Assembly: GCF_001577305.1 (NCBI RefSeq)
Contig: NZ_CP014518.1
Coordinates: forward strand, 744,001-808,000
Source: Sinomonas atrocyanea
GTDB taxonomy: Bacteria; Actinomycetota; Actinomycetes; Actinomycetales; Micrococcaceae
Reading direction: 5' to 3'
DNA length: 64,000 nucleotides
Below are positions 9,249 through 16,839 of the stretch, in pieces (the stretch's first letter is position 1; the number at the start of each line of letters is the position of its first letter). A program made the translations under genes and the position numbers. The notes beneath the pieces are model-generated. The model saw nothing but the letters and a program-made list of their open reading frames with translations, was not told the DNA's origin and did not search any database.

Positions 9249-9725
9249 TCAGGGCCCCGGGGCGATGGGGGCGTCCGGGCCGGGGAGGGGGACGGGTTCG
9301 CCGTGAACGATGACGATGTTGCCGGTCTTCTCGGCGTGGAGCTCGAGGAGCCCGACGGGGGCGGTCGCCTGGGCGAGGGCGGCGGCGTGGGCGACGTCGG
9401 CGGGGATATGCTCGGCGGCGACAACGACCCGGTGCGCGACGGGCAGGCGGGTGCGCTCGGCCTCCCACAGCGCGAGCGCGCGGGTGAGCTGGTCGGTGTC
9501 GGCGGCCCCGAGCTGGACCTCGACGATGAAGCGGGTCCCGTCGGCCGGGTCGAAGAGGAGGACGGCGAACTGGTCCGGGCCGGTGCGGGGGACGGTGCGT
9601 TCGAATTTGGGCATCCCGTCGGTGAGGTCGAGCAGGATCGGGCTCTCCTCGATGCGGGCGGCGAGCCAGGCGGCATCGAGGCCGAGGTCCTTCAGGGTCG
9701 GGCGGCGGGGCTGGGTCGTGCTCAC
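9249..9725 (-). CDS. Small PD-(D/E)XK-like protein of unknown function
   Basis: This 158-residue soluble protein is not assigned to a known function. The centre reads RFIVEVQLGAADTDQLTR and later HRVVVAAEHIPADV, a pattern of strand-E-x-Q plus helix and strand seen in PD-(D/E)XK nuclease-fold proteins of the restriction-endonuclease-like superfamily. A protein encoded at 23106-23729 shares the same spacing (YAVDIQHGPCDEDQIAR, then VVVAERIPA), so the two look like distant paralogues on either side of the flagellar block. It is read in the same direction as the decarboxylase, 157 nt ahead of it. Nuclease activity is not demonstrated; it could be a degenerate fold. Confidence 0.6.
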   Translation of the reverse strand: MSTTQPRRPTLKDLGLDAAWLAARIEESPILLDLTDGMPKFERTVPRTGPDQFAVLLFDPADGTRFIVEVQLGAADTDQLTRALALWEAERTRLPVAHRVVVAAEHIPADVAHAAALAQATAPVGLLELHAEKTGNIVIVHGEPVPLPGPDAPIAPGP

Positions 9726-10139
9726 GCCCGGATCCTACGCACCAGGCGCCCCGTGGCAGGGGACGCGCGCGCGAACCGGAGCCGCAGAACGGTGAACAGA
9801 GAGCACGCACCCGGCTGCTGTCGGGTTCCCCTCGGAGGGCGTGCTGGCGCGTGCGGGGCTCGGCGCCCGTGGTGCGACACACCGGGACACGCCCGTCCCG
9901 CCCTGTCGCCGGTCGGCGCCGCTCTGGTAGACACGGTGCCGAGCGTGCGACGGCCCCTGGCTCCTGCTTTGGCGGTCCGCATGCGCGCACGTGCGGGAGG
10001 CGTCCGGCTGGCGCCCGGTCCGGAGGGAGGCCATTGGCCGGCTGGGGCGCCTTCCGTACACCCCGCCCGTCCGAGTCTCCGTCCGGATGCCATCAGGTTC
10101 GGGGGAAGACAGACACCCCTTTGTCGATCAAAGCACTGG

Positions 10140-10168
10140 CCTTACGCCGCGGACGGGGCGGCCGATAG
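10140..10168 (+). promoter_or_regulatory. Sigma-28/WhiG-type promoter for flbD-motA-motB
   Basis: CCTTAC (10140-10145), a 15-nt spacer, then GCCGATAG (10161-10168). The -10 box matches the FliA/WhiG consensus GCCGATAA at 7 of 8 bases; the -35 is divergent from TAAA. The same arrangement with identical boxes and spacer length precedes fliM (13532-13560), which is strong internal support. The sigma factor encoded at 22139-23089 is the likely user. Confidence 0.72.
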
Positions 10169-10170
10169 TG

Positions 10171-10197
10171 GGGGGCGAGGCCCTGAGCCTCGCCCCC
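10171..10197 (+). promoter_or_regulatory. 5'-leader hairpin of the flbD mRNA
   Basis: GGGGGCGAGGC and GCCTCGCCCCC form an 11-bp perfect stem with loop CCTGA. It begins at or just before the transcript start expected from the promoter at 10140-10168 and ends 18 nt before the flbD ATG, so it would cap the 5' end of the mRNA. It could protect the transcript or affect translation; a terminator is unlikely because no T-run follows. Confidence 0.5.
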
Positions 10198-10215
10198 GAG
10201 CAGAAGAACGGCCCC

Positions 10216-10506
10216 ATGATCGCAGTCACCCGCCTCAACGGGTCACGCTTCGCAGTCAACCCCGACCTCATCGAGCGCGTGCAGGAGAACCCTGACACGA
10301 CCCTCGTGATGGTCGGGGGCGCCACCTACGTGGTGCGGGAGAGCCTGGCCGAGATCATCGGGCTCATCGCGGACTACCGCGCCCTCGTGCTGGCCACGGC
10401 GCGCGGGCTCACGGTGGGCCAGGGGCAGCAGCTCAGCCTCGTGCGGGGGACAGAGGAGAACGATCCCGGCCCGGGGGCCACGCCCCTGCGCCCCACCCAG
10501 CGCTAG
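10216..10506 (+). CDS. flbD: Flagellar protein FlbD
   Basis: This small cytoplasmic protein (96 residues) is regularly encoded between flgE and motA in Gram-positive and spirochaete flagellar operons; its exact role is unclear, though work in spirochaetes links the family to export or regulation. The sequence opens MIAVTRLNGSRFAVNPDLIE and continues ENPDTTLVMVGGATYVVRES, the FlbD family core. The ATG at 10216 follows AGAAGAACGGCCCC; upstream in-frame starts fall beyond the promoter and are rejected. motA starts 12 nt downstream. Confidence 0.9.
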   Translation: MIAVTRLNGSRFAVNPDLIERVQENPDTTLVMVGGATYVVRESLAEIIGLIADYRALVLATARGLTVGQGQQLSLVRGTEENDPGPGATPLRPTQR

Positions 10507-10518
10507 GAGAACAGCACC

Positions 10519-11319
10519 ATGGACCCGTCACTCATCGTCGGACTCGTCCTCGCGTTCGGGTCCGTCGTCGCGATCGTGTCGATGGAGGGCGCGAGCGTCA
10601 CCGCCCTCATCCTCCCCCCGCCCATGATCCTCGTCTTCGGCGCCACCCTCGCGGTGGGCCTGGCCGGCAACACCCTCAAGGACACCCTGCGCGCCTTCCG
10701 CGCCGTCCCGCGCGCAGCGATGGGCCGGCCCCCGAAGCCGCAGGAGAGCATCGACAAGATCATTGCCCTCGCCGAGAAGGCCCGCGCGGAGGGCCTCCTC
10801 GCGCTCGAGGCCGAGGCCACCGACACGAAGGACCCCTTCCTCTCCCGCGCCCTGCAGAACGTGGCCGACGGCACCGACGCCGAGGAACTGCGCATCATGA
10901 TGGAGGACGAGATCGGCACGAAGTCCCGGGCCGACCACGCCGACGCCAAGTTCTTCGCCGCCCTCGGCGGCTACGCCCCCACCATGGGCATCATCGGCAC
11001 GGTCGTCTCCCTCACCCACGTGCTCGAGAACCTCTCCGACCCCACCTCGCTGGGCCCCATGATCGCCAGTGCCTTCATCGCCACCCTCTGGGGCCTGCTC
11101 TCCGCCAACTTCATCTGGCTCCCCATCTCCGCCCGCATCGCCCGCCTGTCCGAGCTCGAGATCGAGCGCATGACGCTCATCATGGAGGGCATCCTCGCCG
11201 TGCAGGGCGGCGCCCAGCCCATGCTGCTCGCGGACCGCCTGCGGGCCATGGTCCCGGAGCACCACGTCAAGGACCGGGGGCGGGCGGACGCGAAGGAGAA
11301 GATGAGGGCCGCCGCGTGA
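10519..11319 (+). CDS. motA: Flagellar stator protein MotA
   Basis: MotA forms the proton-channel stator with MotB. The 266-residue protein has the four expected membrane segments (about 5-25, 32-52, 155-175, 188-208). The conserved loop and TM3 region reads FFAALGGYAPTMGIIGTVVS, with the Pro residues that couple proton flow to torque. AGGAGA is 9 nt before the ATG. It overlaps motB by 4 nt (GTGA). Confidence 0.95.
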   Translation: MDPSLIVGLVLAFGSVVAIVSMEGASVTALILPPPMILVFGATLAVGLAGNTLKDTLRAFRAVPRAAMGRPPKPQESIDKIIALAEKARAEGLLALEAEATDTKDPFLSRALQNVADGTDAEELRIMMEDEIGTKSRADHADAKFFAALGGYAPTMGIIGTVVSLTHVLENLSDPTSLGPMIASAFIATLWGLLSANFIWLPISARIARLSELEIERMTLIMEGILAVQGGAQPMLLADRLRAMVPEHHVKDRGRADAKEKMRAAA

Positions 11320-12113
11320 GCCGACGCCGGACCCCGCGCAGGGCCCCGGAGCCCTTCCACGTCGACGAGCGCTGGGCCATCTCCTACATGGACATGATCA
11401 CGGTCCTGTTCTGCCTCTTCGTGGTCCTCTACGCGATGTCCTCCGTGGACCAGAACCGCTTCGAGAAGCTCCGCAACTCCCTGGCGACCGGCTTCGGCAC
11501 CACCGTCACCCAGAAGATCGATACGGCCACGGGCACCGTGGTCCCGCCCGATCAGGCCAGCAAGGACACCGAGGGGTTCTCGAGCCTCGCGCTCGCGACC
11601 AAGGAGGTGGACCGGCTCACTGCCCTGAAGGAGCAGATGGCGGCGCGCCTCGACGCGAAGGGCCTCCTCGGGGACGTGCAGTTCACGATCGACCAGCGCG
11701 GGCTCACCGTCCGGCTGGTCGGATCGCAGACGTTCTTCAGCCCGGACAGCTCGGCCCTCACCCCGCGCGCGGTGAGCGTGCTCGATGCGGTCACGCCCGT
11801 GATCGTCCCGACCCCGCTGCACGTCTCGGTCGAGGGCCACGCCGCGAACCTCATCACGGGTTACCCGTCCGTGTGGGAGCTCTCCTCCGAACGGGCCACG
11901 AAGGTGCTGCGGGTGATGGTCGAGCGGGACGGCCTGCCGGGAGCGCGTATCGGCGCCACCGGCTACGGATCCTCCCGCCCCGCGAACACGGGCACGAGCG
12001 ATGCCGACTACGAGCAGAACCGCCGCGTCGACGTCGTCGTGCTCTCCGACCAGTCCGAGGAGGTCCGGGCCCTCATCCCCGAGGCGCTCAAGGCCCGGGC
12101 GGGGCAGAAGTAG
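11316..12113 (+). CDS. motB: Flagellar stator protein MotB
   Basis: MotB anchors the stator to peptidoglycan. Residues 20-45 (WAISYMDMITVLFCLFVVLY) form the single membrane helix, with the channel Asp in YMDM. The C-terminal half is an OmpA-like peptidoglycan-binding domain (VSVEGHAANLITG, then WELSSERATKVLRVM and EQNRRVDVVVL). The GTG start overlaps the motA stop. The length of 265 residues is typical. Confidence 0.95.
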   Translation: MSRRRTPRRAPEPFHVDERWAISYMDMITVLFCLFVVLYAMSSVDQNRFEKLRNSLATGFGTTVTQKIDTATGTVVPPDQASKDTEGFSSLALATKEVDRLTALKEQMAARLDAKGLLGDVQFTIDQRGLTVRLVGSQTFFSPDSSALTPRAVSVLDAVTPVIVPTPLHVSVEGHAANLITGYPSVWELSSERATKVLRVMVERDGLPGARIGATGYGSSRPANTGTSDADYEQNRRVDVVVLSDQSEEVRALIPEALKARAGQK

Positions 12114-12249
12114 GCATGCCGTCCGGGGCGCGGGGCGCCAGGGAGCCTGACGGGGGCCGAGAGCCCAGCGTCCGCCGGGCACTTCGACTCTGGCCCCGCC
12201 ACGGCGCGACAGTGCACAATTTTGCCTCCACCGACGGGGAAGGTGCGCC

Positions 12250-12738
12250 ATGAATGGGCCCAGCGAGGAACTCCGCGCCGAGGTCGAGCGGCGCATCGAC
12301 TCCCTCGAACGCGAGCTTGCGGAGGCGGACCAGAGGCTTCCCGACATCAGCGAGTGGGTCCGGGAGATCGAGGAGGACGTCGTCCGGCTGCTCGCGCGGG
12401 TCCTTGCGGAATGCCGGCTCGACGTCGAGTCCGACGGGCCGCAGGCGTCCGGCGGCGAGGCCCTGGGACGGGACGGCGCGCTCGACCGCTATGCGGCCGT
12501 CCAAGCGTGGGCGGCACTCGCCTCCTACGTCGTGGCCCGGGTCTACGCTCCCCGGAGCCCGTGGCACCACGGTCTCGCGACCGCGGCCAAGGCGGCCGTC
12601 GCGGTCCTCGGCTCGATCACCACCGTGCTCGCTGGCCCGCTCGGGCCGGTGGCCGCCGCTCTGGGCGCCCAGTCCTTCACCGTCGGCACCCAGTTCCCCT
12701 CAGCGCCGCTCACCGTCAGCCTGACGTTCGCAGGCTAG
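12250..12738 (+). CDS. Hypothetical protein within the flagellar cluster
   Basis: I do not recognise this 162-residue protein. The N-terminal half is charged and predicted coiled coil (LRAEVERRIDSLERELAEAD); the C-terminal half is hydrophobic and Ala/Gly-rich (AAKAAVAVLGSITTVLAGPL, then GPVAAALGAQSFTVG), possibly one membrane hairpin. A GGGGAAGG-type site lies 7-8 nt before the ATG. It sits 136 nt after motB in the same direction, so it may be cotranscribed with the motor genes, but there is no family evidence tying it to motility. Confidence 0.6.
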   Translation: MNGPSEELRAEVERRIDSLERELAEADQRLPDISEWVREIEEDVVRLLARVLAECRLDVESDGPQASGGEALGRDGALDRYAAVQAWAALASYVVARVYAPRSPWHHGLATAAKAAVAVLGSITTVLAGPLGPVAAALGAQSFTVGTQFPSAPLTVSLTFAG

Positions 12739-12875
12739 ATTCCCGTCATGGACAGCACTCTGCCGGATGGGCCCGCGCTGGTTTGAGGACGGCTCGGGCC
12801 GGGAACGCTCAGGGAGGTCAAGGACAGGGGGAGAGCCCGCCGGACTCTCCACGACTCACAGCAGGAGGCATCGCG

Positions 12876-13175
12876 ATGACTGAGGAAAAGCCCGAGGCCG
12901 ACGCTTTCGAGCAGGCCCTGCCCGCGGAACCCGCCGCGCAGGCCGATCCCGTCGGCACCCCGCCGGTGGAGGCCCCCGAGGCAGACTACGCAGAGCAGCA
13001 TGCCCCGGCCCTCCCGACCGGCGAGACGTCGCGGCCCCGCATGGATGCCGAGGCCTCCGAGGCAGACCTGCTCGAGCAGGCCGAGGGGATCCCGGGCAGC
13101 GACGAGGACTACCCGCCCGGCGCCGAGGAAGAGGAGTACCCCTCGGCCGGCGGCGACGAGGGGATAGAGGAGTAG
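12876..13175 (+). CDS. Small acidic hypothetical protein with EADxxEQ repeats
   Basis: This 99-residue, strongly acidic, probably disordered protein has no recognised domain. It contains three copies of a short motif: EADAFEQALP, EADYAEQHAP and EADLLEQAEG, spaced about 30 residues apart, and ends in DEDYPPGAEEEEYPS. A good AGGAGG lies 9 nt before the ATG. Similar short acidic proteins with EAD-x-x-EQ motifs occur in Arthrobacter-like genomes, usually away from flagellar genes (from memory, unchecked), so it may be a passenger here. Confidence 0.65.
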   Translation: MTEEKPEADAFEQALPAEPAAQADPVGTPPVEAPEADYAEQHAPALPTGETSRPRMDAEASEADLLEQAEGIPGSDEDYPPGAEEEEYPSAGGDEGIEE

Positions 13176-13224
13176 CGGGAGTAGACGGAGGAACGGGCCG
13201 GAGGAGCGGGCCCGGGCGGGCGGG

Positions 13225-13464
13225 CTAGGGGACGAGCCCGTCCCCGCCCGCCTCGCCGATGCGACGGCGGTCCGCGTCGGCCTCGTCGACGCTGTCCTTC
13301 GTGTGGGCCTTGAGGTCCGCGACCGTGTCCTTCAGGCCGCCCTTGGCCTGGTCCACCTTGCCCCTGACGACCTTCGAACGGTCGTCGGTGGCCCTGCCGA
13401 CGGCTTCTTCGACCTTGCCCTTGAGCTTGTCCGCGGCCGCGTCGAACTTGTCTTCGAGTCCCAT
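13225..13464 (-). CDS. CsbD-family stress-response protein
   Basis: CsbD-like proteins are small, hydrophilic, general-stress proteins of unknown mechanism. The 79-residue product has the typical start MGLEDKFDAAADKLKGKVEE and repeated K-G-K-x-x-E/D segments, with predicted amphipathic helices. The ATG at 13464 is chosen over 13479 because GGAGGA lies 7 nt upstream. It runs against the flagellar genes and diverges from fliM. Confidence 0.85.
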   Translation of the reverse strand: MGLEDKFDAAADKLKGKVEEAVGRATDDRSKVVRGKVDQAKGGLKDTVADLKAHTKDSVDEADADRRRIGEAGGDGLVP

Positions 13465-13531
13465 GGCTGATCCTCCCAACGGTGTGGATGAGGACGACGC
13501 TACTCCCGGGAGCGCGGAACCGGCCAGAGCC

Positions 13532-13560
13532 CCTTACCGCGGGTCCCCGGCTGCCGATAG
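13532..13560 (+). promoter_or_regulatory. Sigma-28/WhiG-type promoter for fliM onward
   Basis: CCTTAC (13532-13537), 15-nt spacer, GCCGATAG (13553-13560), the same boxes and spacing as the promoter before flbD. The in-frame fliM GTG is 8 nt after the -10 box, where transcription would be expected to begin, so the message may be leaderless. Confidence 0.72.
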
Positions 13561-13568
13561 TCCGGGGC

Positions 13569-14558
13569 GTGACTGCGCAGGACCTCGGCATGCCCCAAGC
13601 CAGAATCGCCGAGCCGTACGACTTCCGGCGCCCCACCACTCTCGCGCGCGAGCACAGCCGCATCCTCGAGGCGGCCTTCGACTCGTTCGCCCGCCAATGG
13701 GGCACCCAGCTGACCGCGAAGGTCCGCACCAAGTCCACGGTCACCACGGAGTCCCTGCTCGTGCAGACCTACGACGAGTACGTGGCTTCCCTGGTGCCCG
13801 TGACCACCATGGTCCGCTGCGTCCTCGGGGAGCACCCGGCCAAGATGGTCGTCCAGTTCCCCACCCCCGCAGCGCTCGGCTGGGTGGCCCGCATGCTCGG
13901 CGGCCACGTGGACAAGGCCGGCCTCGAGCGCAAGTTCACCCCCCTCGAGCACGCGCTCGTGAAGAACCTCGTGGACGAGGCCCTCGACGTCCTGGCCTAC
14001 TCGCTCGGCCCGCTGCTGCCCGCGACGGCCCGGGTCGAGTCCATCCAGCACAACTCCCAGTTCGCCCAGGCCGCCGCGACCGCGGACCTCATGGTCGTGG
14101 TCGCGTTCACCGTCCGGGTGGGGGAGTCCGCCACCGCCGTGACGGTCGCGATCCCCGCCGATGCGCTGCTGCCGCAGCTGGGCGCCGTGAATCCGGTGGC
14201 CAGCGCTGAGGACGCCCCCCAGCTTGTGCGCCACCAGCTCGCCGAGGTCCCCGTCGAGGTCGCCGTCCGGCTCGCTGAGGCGACCATCACCACCGAGCAG
14301 GTCCTCGCCCTCGCCGTCGGCGACACCATCCCGCTGCCGCACCACGAGCGCGAGCCGTTCCACGTGAGCGTGGGCGGCCGGGACCTCGCCCAGGCGATGG
14401 TGGTCCGCAGCGGGTCCCGCGCCGCGGCCCGCATCGTCGCGCTCACGGCACCCCCGCCCGGCGCCGCGTCCCAGGGCCCGCCGGCCCCGCACCCAGCTGA
14501 CCCGCACCCTGCTGACCCCCGCCCCGCCGTCGTCCCCGTCAAGGAGCACCGCCCGTGA
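13569..14558 (+). CDS. fliM: Flagellar motor switch protein FliM
   Basis: FliM is the middle C-ring protein that receives CheY-P. The sequence includes EPYDFRRPTTLAREHSRILE and FARQWGTQLTAKV, the conserved start of the FliM CheC-like middle domain, and a C-terminal SpoA-type domain (HHEREPFHVSVGGRDLAQAM) near residue 260. I take the GTG at 13569 (329 residues) because it fits the promoter; ATG 13590 (322 residues), with AGGAC 6-7 nt upstream, is an equally possible start. An LSQDEI-like CheY-binding peptide is not evident at the N-terminus. It overlaps fliN by 4 nt. Confidence 0.93.
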   Translation: MTAQDLGMPQARIAEPYDFRRPTTLAREHSRILEAAFDSFARQWGTQLTAKVRTKSTVTTESLLVQTYDEYVASLVPVTTMVRCVLGEHPAKMVVQFPTPAALGWVARMLGGHVDKAGLERKFTPLEHALVKNLVDEALDVLAYSLGPLLPATARVESIQHNSQFAQAAATADLMVVVAFTVRVGESATAVTVAIPADALLPQLGAVNPVASAEDAPQLVRHQLAEVPVEVAVRLAEATITTEQVLALAVGDTIPLPHHEREPFHVSVGGRDLAQAMVVRSGSRAAARIVALTAPPPGAASQGPPAPHPADPHPADPRPAVVPVKEHRP

Positions 14559-15241
14559 GCACCCCGGCCCGCACCGCCTCCGCCGCCGAGCAGCTCGCGG
14601 CCACCCTCCCCGTCCCCGGCCTGCGCGTCTCCGGCCAGCTCACCGGCTCGCCCGCCCCGATGGCGGCGGCCGTGGTCTCGGCCTCGCTCATCGGGCCGGC
14701 CGCCGCCGAGCTCGTGCTCGCCCTCGCGGACACCGGCTTCGTCGCCGAGGCCGGCGGCGGCCCGGCCGCGCGCACGACGGCGGTGCTGCGGCCCGCGCTC
14801 GAACGCGCCGCCGCGGCACTCGGGGACGGCGTCCTGTCCGAGCTGGTCGAGGGAGACCCCGCAGGGCTCCTCTCCGGCGCCCCCGACGGTGTCGCGGTCT
14901 TCGAGATCTCCGACGGCGCCGCCCCGTTCGGCTGGTTCGCGGTCCGGCTCACGGAGCCGGCCGGGCAGGGCGAGGACCCGGGGACCTTCGCCGACAGGCT
15001 CGGCCGCATCCAGGACGTCGAGATGGCGCTCACCGTGGAGATCGGCCGGACCCGGATGAGCATCCGCGAGGCCCTCGCCATGGAGCCGGGGAAGATCATC
15101 GAACTCGACCGCTCGGCCGGGGCCCCCGTGGACGTGCTCCTCAACGGGCGCCGGATCGCGCTCGGCGAGATCGTGGTCGTCGACCAGGACTACGCCGTGC
15201 GCATCTCGCGGATCCTCGACACGGCCGACGCCCAGCGCTGA
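14555..15241 (+). CDS. fliN: Flagellar motor switch protein FliN
   Basis: FliN completes the C-ring with FliG and FliM. The last ~80 of 228 residues form the SpoA domain (VEMALTVEIGRTRMSIREAL, then GKIIELDRSAGAPVDVLLNG and EIVVVDQDYAVRISRI). The preceding ~140 residues resemble the CheC-like extension found in Gram-positive FliN/FliY, without a clear CheC active site. AAGGAG lies 8 nt before the GTG start. fliO begins immediately after its stop. Confidence 0.93.
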   Translation: MSTPARTASAAEQLAATLPVPGLRVSGQLTGSPAPMAAAVVSASLIGPAAAELVLALADTGFVAEAGGGPAARTTAVLRPALERAAAALGDGVLSELVEGDPAGLLSGAPDGVAVFEISDGAAPFGWFAVRLTEPAGQGEDPGTFADRLGRIQDVEMALTVEIGRTRMSIREALAMEPGKIIELDRSAGAPVDVLLNGRRIALGEIVVVDQDYAVRISRILDTADAQR

Positions 15242-15685
15242 ATGGACTCGCTCATGCTGGGCCTGCGGGTCCTCGTCTCGCTCGGCGCCGTGCTGGGGGT
15301 CATGTGGCTCCTGTACCGGCGCCTGCGCCGCGGCCCCGCGGCGGCGAAGGGCCGGCCCCTGAGCCTGGTCTCCCGGCAGAGCGTGGGGCCGAAGGCCTCC
15401 GTGGTGCTCGTGGACACGGACGGGAAGCGGTTCATGCTCGGCGTCACCGAGCACGGCATCAGCGTCCTGCACACCGCCGAGGCCCCCGCGCCGGAGCCCG
15501 CCGAGGCCGAGGCCCCCACGGCGGCGACGCGCCGGGCGGCCCGCCACGGGGCGTCGTTCGACGCGGAGCTGGCGGCCCAGCAGGGACGCCTCGCCGGGCA
15601 GCCGGCGCCGCTGGCAGGTTCCCTCCTCGACCCCGGCACATGGCGGCTCGCGGCCGCCGCGCTGCGCGGCGGGCGGCGGCAGTGA
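15242..15685 (+). CDS. fliO: Flagellar biosynthesis protein FliO
   Basis: FliO is the scaffold needed for assembly of the FliP ring of the export gate. The 147-residue protein has one N-terminal membrane helix (about 5-25, LGLRVLVSLGAVLGVMWLLY), a basic stretch RRLRRG, then the conserved beta domain (LSLVSRQSVGPKASVVLVDT, then KRFMLGVTEHGISVLH). It lies between fliN and fliP with no gap. Confidence 0.88.
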   Translation: MDSLMLGLRVLVSLGAVLGVMWLLYRRLRRGPAAAKGRPLSLVSRQSVGPKASVVLVDTDGKRFMLGVTEHGISVLHTAEAPAPEPAEAEAPTAATRRAARHGASFDAELAAQQGRLAGQPAPLAGSLLDPGTWRLAAAALRGGRRQ

Positions 15686-16560
15686 CCCTCGCCGCGGACG
15701 CGCGGGGGGTGCGGGTGCCCGCCTGGGCCGCCCGCGCGCTCGTGCTCCTCGTCCTCGCGGCCCTCGCCGCGATCGTGCTCCAGCTCGCCGCCGCGGCGGC
15801 AGGCCACGCCGCCGGGCTGCCGCTCGAGCCCACAGGACCCGCCGGCCCCGGCGACCCCACCGCACCCGCCACGCCCGGCGGAAGCGGCGGCCTGACGCTG
15901 CAGATCAACACCCCGGACAACGCGCCGTCCTCCGCGGTCGTGACCCTCATCGGCATCACGCTGCTCTCGGTCGCGCCCGCGCTGTTGCTCATGATGTCCT
16001 CGTTCACCAAGATCTTCGTGGTCCTGGCGATGACCCGGAACGCGCTCGGGCTCACCTCGGTGCCGCCCAACCAGGTCCTCGCGGGGCTGGCCCTGTTCCT
16101 GTCGCTGTTCATCATGTGGCCGGTGGTCAGCGACATCAACAACCTCGCCGTGCAGCCCTACCTGGGCGGCCACCTCGACTTCGGCCACGCGTTCTCGGCG
16201 GCCAGCGGGCCGCTGTCCAAGTTCATGGCCGCCCACACGCGCCAGGAGGACATTGCGCTCATGACCCGGGCCGCCGGGCTCGAGAACCCCGCCAGCCCCG
16301 CGGCGACGCCGCTGCAGACGCTCATCCCGGCGTTCATGATCTCCGAGCTGCGCTCGGCCTTCATCATCGGGTTCGTCATCTTCATCCCGTTCCTCATCAT
16401 CGACCTCGTGGTCTCCGCCGCGCTCATGTCGATGGGCATGATGATGCTCCCGCCCGTGATGATCTCGCTGCCGTTCAAGATCCTGCTGTTCATCCTCGTC
16501 GACGGCTGGGGGCTCATCATCACCTCGCTCATCCAGAGCTACCACGGCGGCAGCCCATGA
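15682..16560 (+). CDS. fliP: Flagellar export gate protein FliP
   Basis: FliP forms the core of the export gate with FliQ and FliR. The 292-residue protein has a cleavable-looking N-terminal hydrophobic segment (about 16-42), then TLIGITLLSVAPALLLMMSS, FTKIFVVLAMTRNALG, PPNQVLAGLALFLSLFIMWP and the C-terminal FMISELRSAFIIGFVIFIPF. The GTG at 15682 overlaps the fliO stop (GTGA); the much earlier in-frame start at 15304 would lie inside fliO and is rejected. Confidence 0.96.
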   Translation: MTLAADARGVRVPAWAARALVLLVLAALAAIVLQLAAAAAGHAAGLPLEPTGPAGPGDPTAPATPGGSGGLTLQINTPDNAPSSAVVTLIGITLLSVAPALLLMMSSFTKIFVVLAMTRNALGLTSVPPNQVLAGLALFLSLFIMWPVVSDINNLAVQPYLGGHLDFGHAFSAASGPLSKFMAAHTRQEDIALMTRAAGLENPASPAATPLQTLIPAFMISELRSAFIIGFVIFIPFLIIDLVVSAALMSMGMMMLPPVMISLPFKILLFILVDGWGLIITSLIQSYHGGSP

Positions 16561-16832
16561 ACACCTCCGCCGTCCTCGACATCCTCCTCCAGGGCCTCAT
16601 CGCCGCCGCGAAGCTCTCCGCGCCCGTCCTCGTCACCGCCCTGGTCGTGGGGCTCGCGATCTCCCTCGTGCAGTCGATCACCCAGCTGCAGGAGGCCACG
16701 CTCTCCTTCGTGCCCAAGGCCGTCGCGGTCGCCGTGGCCCTCGTGGTCTGCGGGCACTGGATGATCTCCGAGATGGTCTCCTTCACCAACGACCTCTTCG
16801 CCCGCCTGCCCTCCCTCCTCGGATCGGCGTGA
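16557..16832 (+). CDS. fliQ: Flagellar export gate protein FliQ
   Basis: FliQ is the small two-helix subunit of the export gate. The 91-residue sequence includes LVTALVVGLAISLVQSITQL, then QEATLSFVPKAVAV, the family signature. It starts ATGA over the fliP stop and ends 7 nt before fliR. Confidence 0.95.
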   Translation: MNTSAVLDILLQGLIAAAKLSAPVLVTALVVGLAISLVQSITQLQEATLSFVPKAVAVAVALVVCGHWMISEMVSFTNDLFARLPSLLGSA

Positions 16833-16839
16833 GGGGACC

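Larger units (their letters stand above)
9726..10215. other. 490-bp intergenic region upstream of flbD
   Basis: I see no convincing gene here; the open frames lack ribosome binding sites and recognisable protein features. Its right end holds a flagellar-type promoter (10140-10168) and an 11-bp hairpin (10171-10197). The region marks the right border of the 2.4 kb insertion that separates flgE from flbD. Confidence 0.6.

Noticed and set aside
7877..9313. 478-codon plus-strand frame across the decarboxylase
   Set aside because: Antisense to a protein with clear PSD motifs; composition is Gly/Asp/Val-rich as expected for a shadow frame.
10128..10168. TCAAAG as the -35 of the flbD promoter
   Set aside because: Spacing to GCCGATAG would be 27 nt, too long; CCTTAC at 15 nt is shared with the fliM promoter and fits better.
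9726..10215. Small genes in the gap before flbD
   Set aside because: Several frames are open on both strands, but none has a ribosome site or recognisable composition, and they overlap the flbD promoter.
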